Source: Ursus arctos
Taxonomy: Eukaryota; Chordata; Mammalia; Carnivora; Ursidae
Direction of reading: 5' to 3'
Length of the DNA stretch: 64,000 nt
NCBI RefSeq assembly: GCF_023065955.2
Contig: NW_026622963.1
Coordinates: 7,509,001-7,573,000 of the forward strand
The notes below the pieces were generated by a model that saw only the letters and a program-made list of their open reading frames with translations, searched no databases and was not told the origin of the DNA. The position numbers and the translations under genes were made by a program. Below are positions 55,501-58,979 of this stretch, in pieces; within the stretch, counting starts at the first letter, position 1; every line of letters begins with the position of its first letter.

Positions 55501-58366
55501 AAGTGTATAAGCATTTCCCTACCATTGGCAAGAATATGAGGAATGGAGAGAAACTAGAGAGTAGGAAGTTTATTTTTGGAGCAATTAAAATACTCTAACT
55601 TAGATTTTAGGATGATTAGCCAACTCTTAAATTCACCAAACCCCACTAAACTATATATTTTAAATGAGTGAAACTTTGTGGTATGTAAATTACATCTCAA
55701 TAAAGCTATTTAAAACAAGGCCTCAGAAATTAGCAAGTTAGAACTAAAATGCAATGTAGCAATGTCTTCAAAATTCTGAAGAAACATTATTTCAGACCAA
55801 GAGTTCTATACACAGGCAAATTATCAATCAAGTGTGAGGTCAGAATAAAAGCATGTTTAGTTATGGAGGAACCAAAATATTTTCCTCTCATACTTATTTT
55901 CATAGGGAGCTACTAGAGGATATGCTCCATAACAGTTTACAAAGTAGACATAAAAGAGGAAGAAATGGTAGAAAAAAGTTGATGCAGAAAGAATGACAAA
56001 AAGAATGCCCAATACAAAGGTAAAGGAAGATATCAAATGTGACAAACCTAGGTTAGAACACATTAAAAAAATGCCAGGACAGATTTGCAGGGGAAAATAA
56101 AACTGAGTCAAGATGCATCTGTTTAAGATTAGAGGAAATTCAGCTTGGGGTTGAAATGGTGATAAACATTAGAAAATTTTAGAGGGAAATCTGGCTGGAT
56201 GATTTGGGACTATGGAAGAATTTTTAAAACAAGCTGTAAAATGGACAAATCAGAGACAAAAAATATATTTAACCACATTAAATTTAAGAATTTTTGTTTC
56301 CCAAAAGGCACCATTAAAGTAAAAAGATAAGCTACAAACTCAGAAAACACATTTGAAACATATAACTGAAATGGGACCAGTACATAAAATTTATAAAGAA
56401 TACTTGTTAAGGAAGAAATATGGGCAAAGAGCATTTCAAAATACATAAATGGCTATAAAATATATAAAAATTGTTCAACATCATTAATAAGCAAATTTTA
56501 AGATACCATTTCATAACCACCAGATTATCAAAAGTTAAGAAGTCTAACCATCAGTTGTACTGGCAAGGAATAAGCAAAGGGAACTTTCAGCTGCAATTGT
56601 TAGTGTACATTAGTACAACTACCTTGGAAAACAATTTGGGATTATCTTATAAAACTAACATGCACATATCCTACTGAACTAACAGTTCCACTACTAAGTA
56701 CATATCCCAGAGATGTAATAATAGGTGAACCAGAAGATTGGTATGAGCATGTTTAAAGTAGCACCATTTGTAATGGTAAAAGAACCACCCACATATCCAC
56801 TGATGGGCAAATCAATTATGGTATATTAATGCCACATAATTATTTTATTGTGATTTTTAAAAAAACCACACACACATAATAGGTGCCTGGCTGGCTAAGC
56901 TGGTTAAGTGTCTGACTTCGGCTCAGGTCATGATCTTGGTCCTGGGATCAAGCCATGGTTCAGCTCTGCGCTCAGTGGGTGACTGCTTATCCCTCTGTCC
57001 CTTCCCCTTTCCCCGGCTAATGCTCCCTCTCTCTCTCTCTCTCTCAAATGAATAAATAAAATCTTTAAAAAAAATACATAACATAAAACTTACCATTTTA
57101 CTTTTTTATTGAGAAATAATTGACACATAACATTTTGTTAGTTTCAGGTATACAAAAGAACTGAATATTTATATATACTGCAAAATGATCACCAGAATAA
57201 GTGTAGTTACTATCTATGACCACGCACAGTTATAAATTTTTTGTTCTGTGATGAGAACTTTTAAGATTTACTCTCTTAGCAACTTTCAAATATATAATAC
57301 AGTATTATTAACTATGGTCACTATACTACACATTACTTACCCAGGACTTATTTATTTAGAACTGGGAGTTTGTATCTTTTGACCACCTTCATCCATTTTG
57401 CCTATACCCTACCCCAGCCTTGGGCAACCACCGATCTGTTCTCTGTCCATTTTAATATTTTCAATGTACACTGAGTATACTGGCATTGAGTACATTCACA
57501 CTGCTCTGCAACTATCACCATCACCACTATCCATCTCCAGTTTTAACCAAACTGAAACTCTGTACTCATTAAATAACTTCCCACTCCTCCACAGCATATA
57601 ATACAGCAACAAAACAGAAAAAACGACATGCAAGAAGATGGATGAATCTTAGATGAATATTGGTGAAGGGGAAAAAAAGTCAAAGAAGACACCATACTAT
57701 ATACCAATATTTCTGTAAAACTCAAAAAGTACAAAAGACAATTTATGGCTTAGAAAAACATACATTTACTGTAAAACTTTTTTTTAAGAGCACAGTAATG
57801 ATAAACATAAAATTCTGGGTAGTGAGGGGAGAGAGGACAGAGTGATTAGAAAGTAAGATAAAGGAGGTTTCAGTAATACTAAAATCTTCTGGTTCTGAAC
57901 TTGGGTGATAGGTTCATTTTGTTGGTATGCTTCCTAATGTACATGTGTGTTTTTGTATATTCTCTTATATCAAATGCTACCTGCATTAATGTACAAAGAC
58001 TGAATAGGAGCTTCCCATTAAACATGTTTATCAAACTTACTATGTACTATTTCAAATCCTCTCAGTCTTACCTCTTACTATAGCTAATGCTGCTGCAAAC
58101 AGTACTGTGACTAGTTACACACACATATTTAGTCCAGTATCAAACCTTGTCACACTATTTTTAAAAGCATCAAGAAACAAAAACAAACTAGCCCTGATTT
58201 TCTTCATATTTTTTAACACAAAAAAGTATTAATAAGAATTCTCATTATTTCTTCTATACTTCCTTGAAAACATAAACCAAACATACTTACTGTTGGTTTT
58301 TTTCATTTAGAGTATTCATGCCCTGGAGATCAGAAAGAGGTGTTCTGGGATTTTTCCGGGTTATAC
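6167..58366 (-). CDS. MYO9A: MYO9A internal part (18 exons), unconventional myosin-IXa
   Basis: This span is the gene-level view of the spliced coding region; the exons are listed separately. Known for the family: myosin IXa is an actin-based, single-headed motor whose tail carries a C1 zinc-binding domain and a RhoGAP domain that inactivates Rho at actin structures. Seen here: the end of the motor ([23 protein letters not shown]), six IQ motifs for calmodulin or light chains, and a long low-complexity tail. All 17 internal junctions are GT-AG and the codon phases fit exactly over 3,920 bases. There is no stop in the joined frame. The identity rests on the loop-2 insert, the IQ block and the tail text, which I recognise as MYO9A rather than MYO9B. 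The start, ATP-binding part, C1, RhoGAP and stop are outside the window. Confidence 0.96.
6215..7491. other. MYO9A intron with a MIR fragment
   Basis: The intron between the 48-base and 189-base exons. A plus-strand MIR end lies at about 6955-7090 ('cctggcactcaataaataaa'). The rest is AT-rich and unassigned. The short open frames here have no support. Confidence 0.6.
7492..7680 (-). CDS. MYO9A: MYO9A tail exon
   Basis: A 189-base exon of 63 codons in phase 0 at both ends. It starts [20 protein letters not shown] and ends [11 protein letters not shown]. The acceptor is TTTATTAG before ATAGATGATG. A second AG four bases downstream would break the frame, so the first AG is preferred; it gives Ile where I would expect Met from other mammals. 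The donor is AAG then GTAAAT. The content is helical, with Trp-containing [19 protein letters not shown]. Confidence 0.94.
7681..9228. other. MYO9A intron, nothing recognised
   Basis: A 1.5 kb intron. No SINE, L1 or clear ancient repeat was recognised. Open frames at 7673-7939 and 7795-8013 are chance frames in AT-rich DNA. Confidence 0.55.
9229..9345 (-). CDS. MYO9A: MYO9A tail exon
   Basis: A 117-base exon of 39 codons in phase 0 at both ends. It starts [20 protein letters not shown] and ends [19 protein letters not shown]. The acceptor is TGGCCCCCAG and the donor is GCG then GTAAGT. The amphipathic pattern suggests a helical segment just upstream of the C1 domain. Confidence 0.95.
9860..10083 (-). 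CDS. MYO9A: MYO9A tail exon
   Basis: A 224-base exon with two bases to finish Glu plus 74 codons. It starts [20 protein letters not shown] and ends SMDEFLLKK. It holds a Pro-rich patch ([11 protein letters not shown]), then a basic NLS-like stretch ([10 protein letters not shown]), then a hydrophobic, folded-looking segment ([20 protein letters not shown]). The acceptor is TTGAATTATAG and the donor is AAG then GTACAC, a weak site. Confidence 0.95.
10084..11063. other. MYO9A intron, nothing recognised
   Basis: AT-rich intron between the 224-base exon and a SINE. No repeat or coding signal was recognised. The 9346-9859 intron is likewise blank. Confidence 0.5.
11064..11269 (+). mobile_element. 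CAN-type SINE, young-looking
   Basis: The full head 'ggggcgcctgggtggcacag', the body 'gggatcgagccccacatcag', the CT-rich part and an A tail of 15 bases. This is the arctoid (bear/seal-like) subfamily form rather than the dog form. Confidence 0.93.
11270..12050. other. MYO9A intron, unassigned
   Basis: AT-rich intron with no recognised element. The open frame at 11624-11854 has no supporting motif or splice context. Confidence 0.5.
12055..12310 (+). repeat. MIR, near full length
   Basis: It follows MIR order: 'cacagtggttaataatgtgg', 'ttcaaatctcagctctgtca', 'tcagctttctcatctataaa' and 'cagtgccttgcacatggtaa' with a 'ttagctgccattat' end. Clear and in order. Confidence 0.88.
12627..12769 (-). CDS. 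MYO9A: MYO9A tail exon
   Basis: A 143-base exon. One base finishes Arg, then 47 codons from [20 protein letters not shown] to MIPAHQFPD, then one base of Glu. The acceptor is TTTTTAAAAATAG and the donor is ATG then GTAAAA. The first half is strongly basic ([16 protein letters not shown]). The phase matches the next exon, which starts with AA to complete GAA. Confidence 0.95.
12850..13920 (-). repeat. MIR-type fragments (three stretches)
   Basis: Reverse-oriented MIR cores at about 12850-13100 ('acctcatttaaccttcacac'), 13400-13600 ('ggtaactttcccaaaattac') and 13630-13920 ('acacatgagcaaatcgaggc'). The intervening sequence is AT-rich, with a poly-A run near 13735. Confidence 0.6.
13946..14798. 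other. MYO9A intron, unassigned, left half split by an L1
   Basis: No element recognised with confidence. This stretch and 16093-17536 would be one continuous sequence before the L1 inserted. The unit may be an old repeat I cannot name. Confidence 0.45.
14799..16092 (-). mobile_element. L1 with inverted 5' part (twin-priming structure)
   Basis: The minus-strand part (about 14809-15780) holds the L1 3' UTR and ORF2 end, with [19 protein letters not shown] in frame at 15082-15300. It abuts a plus-strand ORF2 segment (15781-16082, [18 protein letters not shown]). A run of Ts near 14805 is the tail. A 10-base duplication, 'attttctttt', lies at 14799-14808 and 16083-16092. On the element strand this reads AAAAGAAAAT, the usual form for L1 target sites. 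Confidence 0.85.
16093..17536. other. MYO9A intron, unassigned
   Basis: The continuation of 13946-14798 beyond the L1. T-rich, with no recognised element except a possible MIR end near 17470-17520 ('gcaggtacttaatatttgtt'). Confidence 0.45.
17537..17649 (-). CDS. MYO9A: MYO9A tail exon
   Basis: A 113-base exon with 37 codons plus two bases. It encodes [20 protein letters not shown], then [17 protein letters not shown], and two bases of Arg. The acceptor is TAATTACAG and the donor is AAG then GTATAA, a moderate site. It is isolated in the largest MYO9A introns of the window apart from the first ones (about 8.3 kb upstream, 4.8 kb downstream). It was found from splice sites and phase because stops bracket it closely. 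Confidence 0.93.
17650..18539. other. MYO9A intron with poly-A and local duplication
   Basis: Holds a 21-base A run at 17921-17941 and the tandem duplication at 18057-18226. No transposon recognised. Confidence 0.6.
18057..18226. repeat. 87-base tandem duplication
   Basis: A copy starting 'ggcctaacttgctacttt' at 18057 is repeated from 18144, identical for about 82 bases. Both end in AT-rich 'aaatttataaatttaagaa'. The identity suggests a recent event. Confidence 0.95.
18540..20560 (+). mobile_element. Old L1 5' region fragments, broken by a minus-strand L1 end
   Basis: The stretches at 18560-19130 and 19265-19770 look like the non-coding 5' region of an old L1 ('ccaataataaataactaagc', 'gcaaggaggagaaaaagtca'). 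At 19130-19260 a minus-strand L1 3' end ('gattaacataacatctcttc' plus Ts) interrupts. The part at 19980-20560 is A-rich and probably the same kind of element. The assignment is tentative. Confidence 0.45.
19818..19888. repeat. Compound (CA)n(GA)n microsatellite
   Basis: About 19 CA units are followed directly by about 16 GA units with no interruption, so it is likely length-variable. Chance open frames over it are artefacts. Confidence 0.98.
20561..21700 (-). mobile_element. Old L1 ORF2 fragment
   Basis: T-rich sequence whose reverse complement reads like diverged L1 ORF2 ('attttatttttagcctttct' region). The frames are all broken. Confidence 0.45.
21711..21742. repeat. (GT)16 microsatellite
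   Basis: Uninterrupted GT repeat. Confidence 0.98.
21760..22395 (+). mobile_element. Old L1 ORF2 fragment
   Basis: The text 'agacttctatgcaaataa', 'gaaatgagtaatttcataag' and 'gatggtttcacagggaaatt' with 'taccaaatctttaaagag' follows the L1 ORF2 region before the reverse transcriptase. Many stops. Confidence 0.65.
22444..22640 (+). mobile_element. CAN-type SINE
   Basis: The head 'ggggcacctgggtggctctg', body, CT-rich part and 'aagtaaataaataaaatctt' tail. An L1 3' tail scrap ('cacggtgactaatgtaacat', 22648-22680) follows directly. Confidence 0.92.
22690..25440. other. MYO9A intron, largely unassigned
   Basis: The longest stretch with no recognised transposon. It holds a poly-A run at about 23784-23801 and another near 25380. 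A less AT-rich patch at about 24040-24340 has an open frame of 96 codons with no motif I know. I see no exon borders in phase with MYO9A. Confidence 0.5.
25450..25690 (+). repeat. hAT-type MER element (MER3-like)
   Basis: 'gttattgtctatggcc'-type text at 25563 and 'ttactatctggccctttaca' at 25650 are diagnostic of a common mammalian non-autonomous hAT element. The family name is from memory and tentative, and the strand follows the reading of those motifs only. Confidence 0.65.
25972..26184 (-). CDS. MYO9A: MYO9A tail exon, acidic insert; candidate cassette
   Basis: A 213-base exon of exactly 71 codons in phase 0 at both ends. It starts [20 protein letters not shown], followed by the acidic run [20 protein letters not shown]. 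It ends in two related stretches, [13 protein letters not shown] and [11 protein letters not shown]. The acceptor is GTCAAGCAG and the donor is ATG then GTAATT. Because both flanking junctions are phase 0, its inclusion or skipping is frame-neutral. I recall MYO9A isoforms differing in this part of the tail but cannot confirm it here. Confidence 0.9.
26692..26791 (-). CDS. MYO9A: MYO9A tail exon
   Basis: A 100-base exon. One base closes Leu, then 33 codons from [20 protein letters not shown] to KLTGPGQGE. The acceptor is TTATCCTAAG and the donor is GAG then GTAAGT, a strong site. It joins in frame to the large exon upstream. Beyond the donor the frame stays open into the intron for about 20 codons, but that is read-through and not coding. 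Confidence 0.93.
26792..29080. other. MYO9A intron with small ancient repeat pieces
   Basis: An L2-like end at about 27595-27670 ('aagctcactgagactcatac') and a MIR stretch at about 28190-28290 ('tgaccttgaacaagtcattt'). The rest is unassigned. A duplicated phrase 'ttcctaatcatgaaactcaa' sits near 28131 and 28156. Confidence 0.5.
28544..28577. repeat. (AC)17 microsatellite
   Basis: Uninterrupted AC repeat. Confidence 0.98.
29080..29350 (+). mobile_element. Old L1 3' UTR piece
   Basis: 'agaatggtggttgccaggag' and 'aagatggtaaattgcattct' are typical of older L1 3' UTRs. It is non-coding. Confidence 0.7.
29360..29760. other. MYO9A intron just 3' of the large exon, nothing recognised
   Basis: The first 400 bases of the intron downstream of the 1,605-base exon. 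Apart from the donor GTAAGT at 29755-29760, no feature is supported. The open frames at 29432-29693 are chance. Confidence 0.5.
29761..31365 (-). CDS. MYO9A: MYO9A large tail exon (1,605 bases)
   Basis: A single large internal exon, open throughout. It begins with one base closing an Arg codon, then [20 protein letters not shown], and ends DNMSIS plus two bases of Leu. Most of the encoded 534 residues are Ser-, Glu- and Lys-rich and probably disordered. Near the middle to end, [20 protein letters not shown] and the following EMMEQIRQQ run are likely coiled coil. Phosphorylation-like clusters such as RRWSTE and RPSSLL are visible. The acceptor is TTTTTATATAG and the donor is CCT then GTAAGT. 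An ATG-initiated ORF is not implied: the apparent start near 31313 is TTG, inside the exon. Confidence 0.97.
31366..31954. other. MYO9A intron with an ancient repeat trace
   Basis: The part at about 31740-31870 ('ttcaataaacatctatttgg') resembles the start of an old mammalian repeat with the sense 'life-history' text also seen at 49670 and 50700. Otherwise unassigned. Confidence 0.4.
31955..32274 (-). CDS. MYO9A: MYO9A exon with IQ motifs 2-6
   Basis: A 320-base exon with 106 codons plus two bases. It starts RFWKNYLNQ, completing IQ motif 2. Three more are [30 protein letters not shown] and [16 protein letters not shown]. The last is [14 protein letters not shown], finished by F in the next exon. 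With the previous exon this gives six IQ motifs spaced about 22-24 residues apart, except for the gap between motifs 2 and 3, where there is a longer linker ([17 protein letters not shown]). The acceptor is TTTCCCCACAG and the donor is AAG then GTAATC. MYO9A is known for more IQ motifs than MYO9B. Confidence 0.96.
32498..32726 (+). mobile_element. CAN-type SINE with 14-base target duplication
   Basis: The SINE body at 32513-32712 is flanked by 'tttttgatgcttta' at 32498-32511 and 32713-32726. The head 'ggggcgcctgggtggctcag' and 'ttcctctcccactccccctg' body are near consensus, so it is fairly young. Confidence 0.93.
33440..33652 (+). mobile_element. CAN-type SINE, older
   Basis: The diverged head 'tggcgcttaggtggctcagt', a (TC)n stretch in the tail half and 'aataaataaataaatg'. 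It lies 134 bases 3' (gene sense) of the IQ1 exon. Confidence 0.88.
33786..33935 (-). CDS. MYO9A: MYO9A exon: start of lever arm, IQ motif 1
   Basis: A 150-base exon of 50 codons in phase 0 at both ends. It starts [20 protein letters not shown], carries IQ motif 1 ([13 protein letters not shown], residues about 24-36), and ends in ASIIIQ, the first half of IQ motif 2. The acceptor is TTTGGTAG and the donor is CAG then GTTGGA, which is weak. In myosins this helix binds calmodulin or light chains and amplifies the motor stroke. Confidence 0.95.
34520..35240. repeat. Old L1 end and an ancient mammalian repeat
   Basis: The part at 34530-34630 is a minus-strand old L1 3' end ('ctaattaacatatccattac'). 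The part at 34840-35240 resembles the widespread old repeat with 'ggaaccagatgaaagatctg' wording. Its family was not assigned. Confidence 0.45.
35538..35660 (-). CDS. MYO9A: MYO9A converter exon
   Basis: A 123-base exon of 41 codons in phase 0 at both ends. It starts [20 protein letters not shown] and ends [11 protein letters not shown]. FxxRYxxL-type converter text appears here as [17 protein letters not shown] followed by VFLKEQE in the next exon is the myosin 'G.(S/T)KVF(L/F)' junction between converter and lever arm. The acceptor is TTTTGTAG and the donor is ATG then GTAAGT. Confidence 0.96.
35790..35989 (-). mobile_element. CAN-type SINE, sense to MYO9A
   Basis: Read on the minus strand it has the head at 35989 and a poly-A tail (Ts at 35790-35801). 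'ggggctcgatcccagaacgc' is the reverse of the SINE core. It lies about 130 bases upstream (gene sense) of the converter exon. Confidence 0.93.
36523..36763 (+). mobile_element. CAN-type SINE with 16-base perfect target duplication
   Basis: 'aagactgttgccattc' lies at 36523-36538 and 36748-36763. The body is 36539-36747, with an A tail of 17 or more bases. An 11-base perfect inverted repeat ('aggcttctcct' and 'aggagaagcct') lies around 36620-36650. A young insertion by its tail and perfect duplication. Confidence 0.95.
36932..37042 (-). CDS. MYO9A: MYO9A motor exon (SH1-SH2 helix and converter)
   Basis: A 111-base exon of 37 codons in phase 0 at both ends. It begins [20 protein letters not shown] and ends with [17 protein letters not shown]. 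It aligns to the VL.QLR..G.LE..RI.R.G(Y/F) segment that forms the SH helices and the start of the converter. The classic reactive SH1 and SH2 cysteines are replaced by Arg and Tyr. The acceptor is TGTTTTAG and the donor is CAG then GTTGTG, which is weak. Confidence 0.96.
37517..37753 (+). mobile_element. CAN-type SINE with 12-base target duplication
   Basis: 'agagtaccttat' lies at 37517-37528 and 37742-37753. The body is diverged ('ggcacctgggtggctctgag'), with a GA-rich end. Confidence 0.9.
38097..38327 (+). mobile_element. CAN-type SINE with 13-base target duplication
   Basis: 'taatagcagtcag' lies at 38097-38109 and 38315-38327. The SINE body is 38110-38314, with a complex A-rich tail. Confidence 0.92.
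38460..38900 (-). repeat. MIR split by a CAN-type SINE
   Basis: MIR text ('agctaacatttgctaaacaa', 'cattctaagtactttgca') is interrupted by a minus-strand SINE at 38589-38800. A 15-base duplication, 'taattatagtatatt', lies at 38574-38588 and 38801-38815. The SINE itself carries a doubled 'gacagccagtga'. Confidence 0.85.
39479..39559 (-). CDS. MYO9A: MYO9A motor exon (lower 50 kDa / SH region start)
   Basis: An 81-base exon of 27 codons in phase 0 at both ends. It begins [20 protein letters not shown] and ends IRSNAEK. It corresponds to the myosin-wide motif 'SL..LM..L....P.(F/Y)(V/I)(R/K)CI.(P/S)N'. Class IX has Ser where most myosins have Pro in CIKPN. The acceptor is TATTGCAG and the donor is AAG then GTAAAA. 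Confidence 0.96.
39955..41760 (-). mobile_element. Old L1 pieces, ORF2 and 3' UTR
   Basis: The part at 39955-40660 read backwards is L1 ORF2 ([18 protein letters not shown] and [20 protein letters not shown] are visible at 40007-40207). The parts at 40640-41240 and 41530-41760 are two old 3' UTR pieces ('tacccattatagtctacaca'). Several insertions are probably layered. Confidence 0.65.
42396..42518 (-). CDS. MYO9A: MYO9A motor exon (actin-binding region)
   Basis: A 123-base exon of 41 codons in phase 0 at both ends. It starts [19 protein letters not shown] and ends [13 protein letters not shown]. The acceptor is CATTTCAG and the donor is CAG then GTTATT, which is weak at +3. The lysine run KKKK sits in the actin-facing part of the motor, and SISAQFQ leads into the conserved helix continued in the next exon. 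Confidence 0.95.
42519..43860. other. MYO9A intron, unassigned
   Basis: AT-rich, with a slightly GC-richer patch at 42840-43080. No element or exon signal was recognised. Confidence 0.45.
43866..44060 (+). mobile_element. CAN-type SINE
   Basis: The head 'ggggcacctggtggctcagt' (one G lost), body and 'aagtaaataaaatctttttt' tail are present. Confidence 0.92.
44400..46125 (+). mobile_element. Arctoid/carnivore L1, internally deleted and broken
   Basis: ORF2 text from the reverse transcriptase ('ttcacagatgacataatatt', 44555) to the C-terminal part and a 3' UTR ('gatgagcactgggtgttcta') ending in a short A run near 46125. There is a deletion near 44905, where ORF2 jumps forward. A 25-base doubling occurs at 45476-45526, about 130 bases of non-L1 sequence follow at about 45527-45655, and a (GACA)n expansion follows at 45714-45746. 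There are many stops. Confidence 0.85.
45714..45746. repeat. (GACA)n-type microsatellite inside L1
   Basis: 'agatagacagacagacagac' and similar units replace the usual 'tatatacaatggaatattac' lead-in of L1. Confidence 0.95.
46585..46890 (+). repeat. hAT-type MER element (MER3-like)
   Basis: 'acatattgtctatagctgca', then 'gctacaatagcacagctaag' and 'ctggacctttacagaaatcc' follow the same element as at 25450. Tentative family name. Confidence 0.65.
47278..47317 (-). CDS. MYO9A: MYO9A 40-base exon, end of loop-2 insert
   Basis: A very small exon. One base closes a Met codon (AT+G), followed by [13 protein letters not shown]. The acceptor is CTGTATAG and the donor is AAG then GTGAGT, which is strong. 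Forty bases is not a multiple of three, so the exon must be included to keep the frame. The basic content (four Lys and one Arg in 13 residues) lies just before the [11 protein letters not shown] motor block, as expected for the C-terminal edge of loop 2. Confidence 0.9.
47714..47912 (+). mobile_element. CAN-type SINE
   Basis: The head 'gggatgcctgggtggctcaa', the body 'gggattgagtcccacatcgg' and a tail with 'caaataaacaaaatctttt'. Confidence 0.92.
47995..48260 (+). repeat. MIR with a local expansion
   Basis: MIR order is seen ('gagtcagaaagacctgagct', then 'ggattaaatgagttaattt'). Its middle is expanded by repeated 'taatgtaaaat' units at about 48127-48160. Confidence 0.75.
48261..49077. other. 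MYO9A intron, unassigned
   Basis: Moderately complex sequence with no recognised repeat. The open frame at 48416-48628 has a hydrophobic run but no family resemblance and no splice phase match to MYO9A. Confidence 0.45.
49078..49221 (-). CDS. MYO9A: MYO9A exon, middle of loop-2 insert
   Basis: A 144-base exon with 47 whole codons, from [18 protein letters not shown] to [10 protein letters not shown]. One base completes Gln from the previous exon and two bases (AT) are left for the next. The acceptor is TTTTACAG. The donor is CAT then GTTAGT, which is weak: T at the last exon base and T at +3. Entry and exit phases are equal, so skipping keeps the frame. The Ser-rich, polar content fits the flexible class-IX loop-2 insert. 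Confidence 0.93.
49222..50680. other. MYO9A intron with weak old-repeat traces
   Basis: An old repeat start at about 49670-49760 ('ctgagcactactattctagc'). The part at 50280-50680 resembles an old L1 5' region, plus strand. Confidence is low throughout. Confidence 0.4.
50690..51790 (+). repeat. Ancient mammalian repeat split by a CAN-type SINE
   Basis: Ordered text ('atctattgagcaccacctaa', 'gaggccccacgaataagac', 'gatctggttgctgtattgaa', 'ggaggctattacagtaatcc') is shared with many loci in mammals; I cannot name the family with confidence. A minus-strand SINE (51182-51375) sits inside, between copies of 'agaatttttagct' at 51169-51181 and 51376-51388 (one base different). Confidence 0.6.
51182..51375 (-). 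mobile_element. CAN-type SINE, sense to MYO9A
   Basis: 'gagccacccaggcacccc' at the right end is the reverse-complemented head. The left end is the A-rich tail with 'aaagattttatatatttatt'. The 13-base flanking duplication is given in the parent repeat. Confidence 0.92.
51790..53140 (+). mobile_element. Old L1 ORF2 fragment
   Basis: A reverse-transcriptase-like run ('gaataagacaagaatgtgag', then 'ctcttattcaacactgtact') and later 'caaagaacccagaatagcca' follow L1 ORF2 order. The longest frames are 60-85 codons, so it is long dead. Confidence 0.8.
53204..53719 (+). mobile_element. Solo LTR of an old endogenous retrovirus
   Basis: A TG...CA-bounded stretch with a TATA-like box ('tataaaaagggtatata', 53536 on), a polyadenylation signal AATAAA at 53624-53629, and the 3' phrase 'gtttaattcacaggctccca'. 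This is the usual layout of a class I LTR. No internal viral genes are next to it. The ends are approximate and no clean flanking duplication was found. Confidence 0.65.
53740..54260 (+). mobile_element. Old L1 3' UTR with an internal 98-base duplication
   Basis: 'tgactaacacactaatggttgc' and 'gattgtggcattggttac' are old L1 3' end text. A block starting 'ggcagcatgaatgaatttt' at 53836 returns at 53934 with only a few changes, separated by a TA-rich run. Confidence 0.7.
54514..54752 (+). mobile_element. CAN-type SINE with G run and target duplication
   Basis: The SINE body is 54533-54734. Flanks share 'ttaaaaatcatg' plus 'tgtaga' with one base different (54514-54532 and 54735-54752). A 13-base G run lies at 54609-54621, where the family normally has 'cgggct'. 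Confidence 0.92.
54880..55715 (+). mobile_element. Old L1 ORF2 end and 3' UTR
   Basis: ORF2 C-terminal text ('aagcacatgaaacgatgctg', 'tggaatgctcttctgccata') followed by a 3' UTR ending 'atctcaataaagctattt'. Frames are broken. Confidence 0.75.
55716..56880 (+). mobile_element. Old L1/HAL1-like fragments
   Basis: The part at 55740-55870 ('agaccaagagttctatacac') resembles the 3' part of a HAL1/L1 ORF1 region. The part at 56230-56860 again follows ORF2 end order ('aaagagcatttcaaaataca', 'ggcaaggaataagcaaaggg'). Confidence 0.55.
56881..57080 (+). mobile_element. CAN-type SINE
   Basis: The head 'ggtgcctggctggctaagct', body, (CT)n run and 'aatgaataaataaaatcttt' tail. Diverged. Confidence 0.88.
57095..57560 (-). 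mobile_element. Old L1 3' UTR
   Basis: 'ttattgagaaataattgaca' and 'ttaactatggtcactatact' are the reverse of an old L1 3' UTR. Confidence 0.7.
57561..58290. other. MYO9A intron, mostly unassigned
   Basis: A possible old L1 piece at 57600-57960 ('gaagatggatgaatcttag'). The rest is unassigned up to the donor of the 76-base exon. Confidence 0.4.
58291..58366 (-). CDS. MYO9A: MYO9A exon, start of loop-2 insert
   Basis: A 76-base exon. The acceptor reads TTTGTTAG before GT and the donor is CA then GTAAGTATG. It begins with two bases completing a codon (probably AGT, Ser, if the upstream exon ends in A). It then encodes [20 protein letters not shown] and EKNQ, and ends with two bases of the next codon. 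In class IX myosins this lies at the beginning of the large loop-2 insertion in the actin-binding face of the motor. The preceding motor exon was not found between here and the right edge. Confidence 0.92.
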
Positions 58367-58970
58367 CTAACAAATAAAAAGCAGACATTTTCAAATCAAT
58401 ACTAAAAGAAATTAAACATGAAACAATTTTTCTAAGACAAATAAAATTAACGTGCTTCAATAGTAAATATTTGCTAAACACACCAGAAATGTCTAAATAT
58501 TAATATGAACCAAGTCCCATGACTGTTACTTACAAATCTGACTTAGCCAACAATAAACCCATTAGGGAATTAAATAATAAATCTTCTTATTTCTTCTCTT
58601 ATTTAAACATTATTAGGAAATGAAGGATAACTGGGTTGAAGGTCTAGAAATACACAAACTCATTATTTTAATATTCAAAAAATTCCTAATGATTCCTTTG
58701 CATCATTTTTCAGCAATAAATATATTGCTGACATGGACTATAGATTTCAGAGGTCAATTAATTTTACCTATAGACACTGAGAATCAAAAACAACAAATTA
58801 TTTTCTTATTAAGTATTACCAATATTTTTAAGTTATAATTTACTTTAAATCATATGATAAATGTTGAAGCTCTATACACATAAGGCCATGAATTTTCATA
58901 ACACCATATACACACAAACATTTAATATAGGTAAGACACACTGGAAAGGAAGTCCAAGTATCTATTCAAG
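58367..58970. other. MYO9A intron upstream of the first exon in view, nothing recognised
   Basis: AT-rich, with no repeat, promoter or exon signal recognised. The previous motor exon must lie beyond 64000. Confidence 0.45.
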
Positions 58971-58979
58971 AACAATCCT

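Noticed and set aside
57398..57601. 67-codon plus-strand open frame
   Set aside because: It falls in a reversed old L1 3' UTR with no coding evidence.
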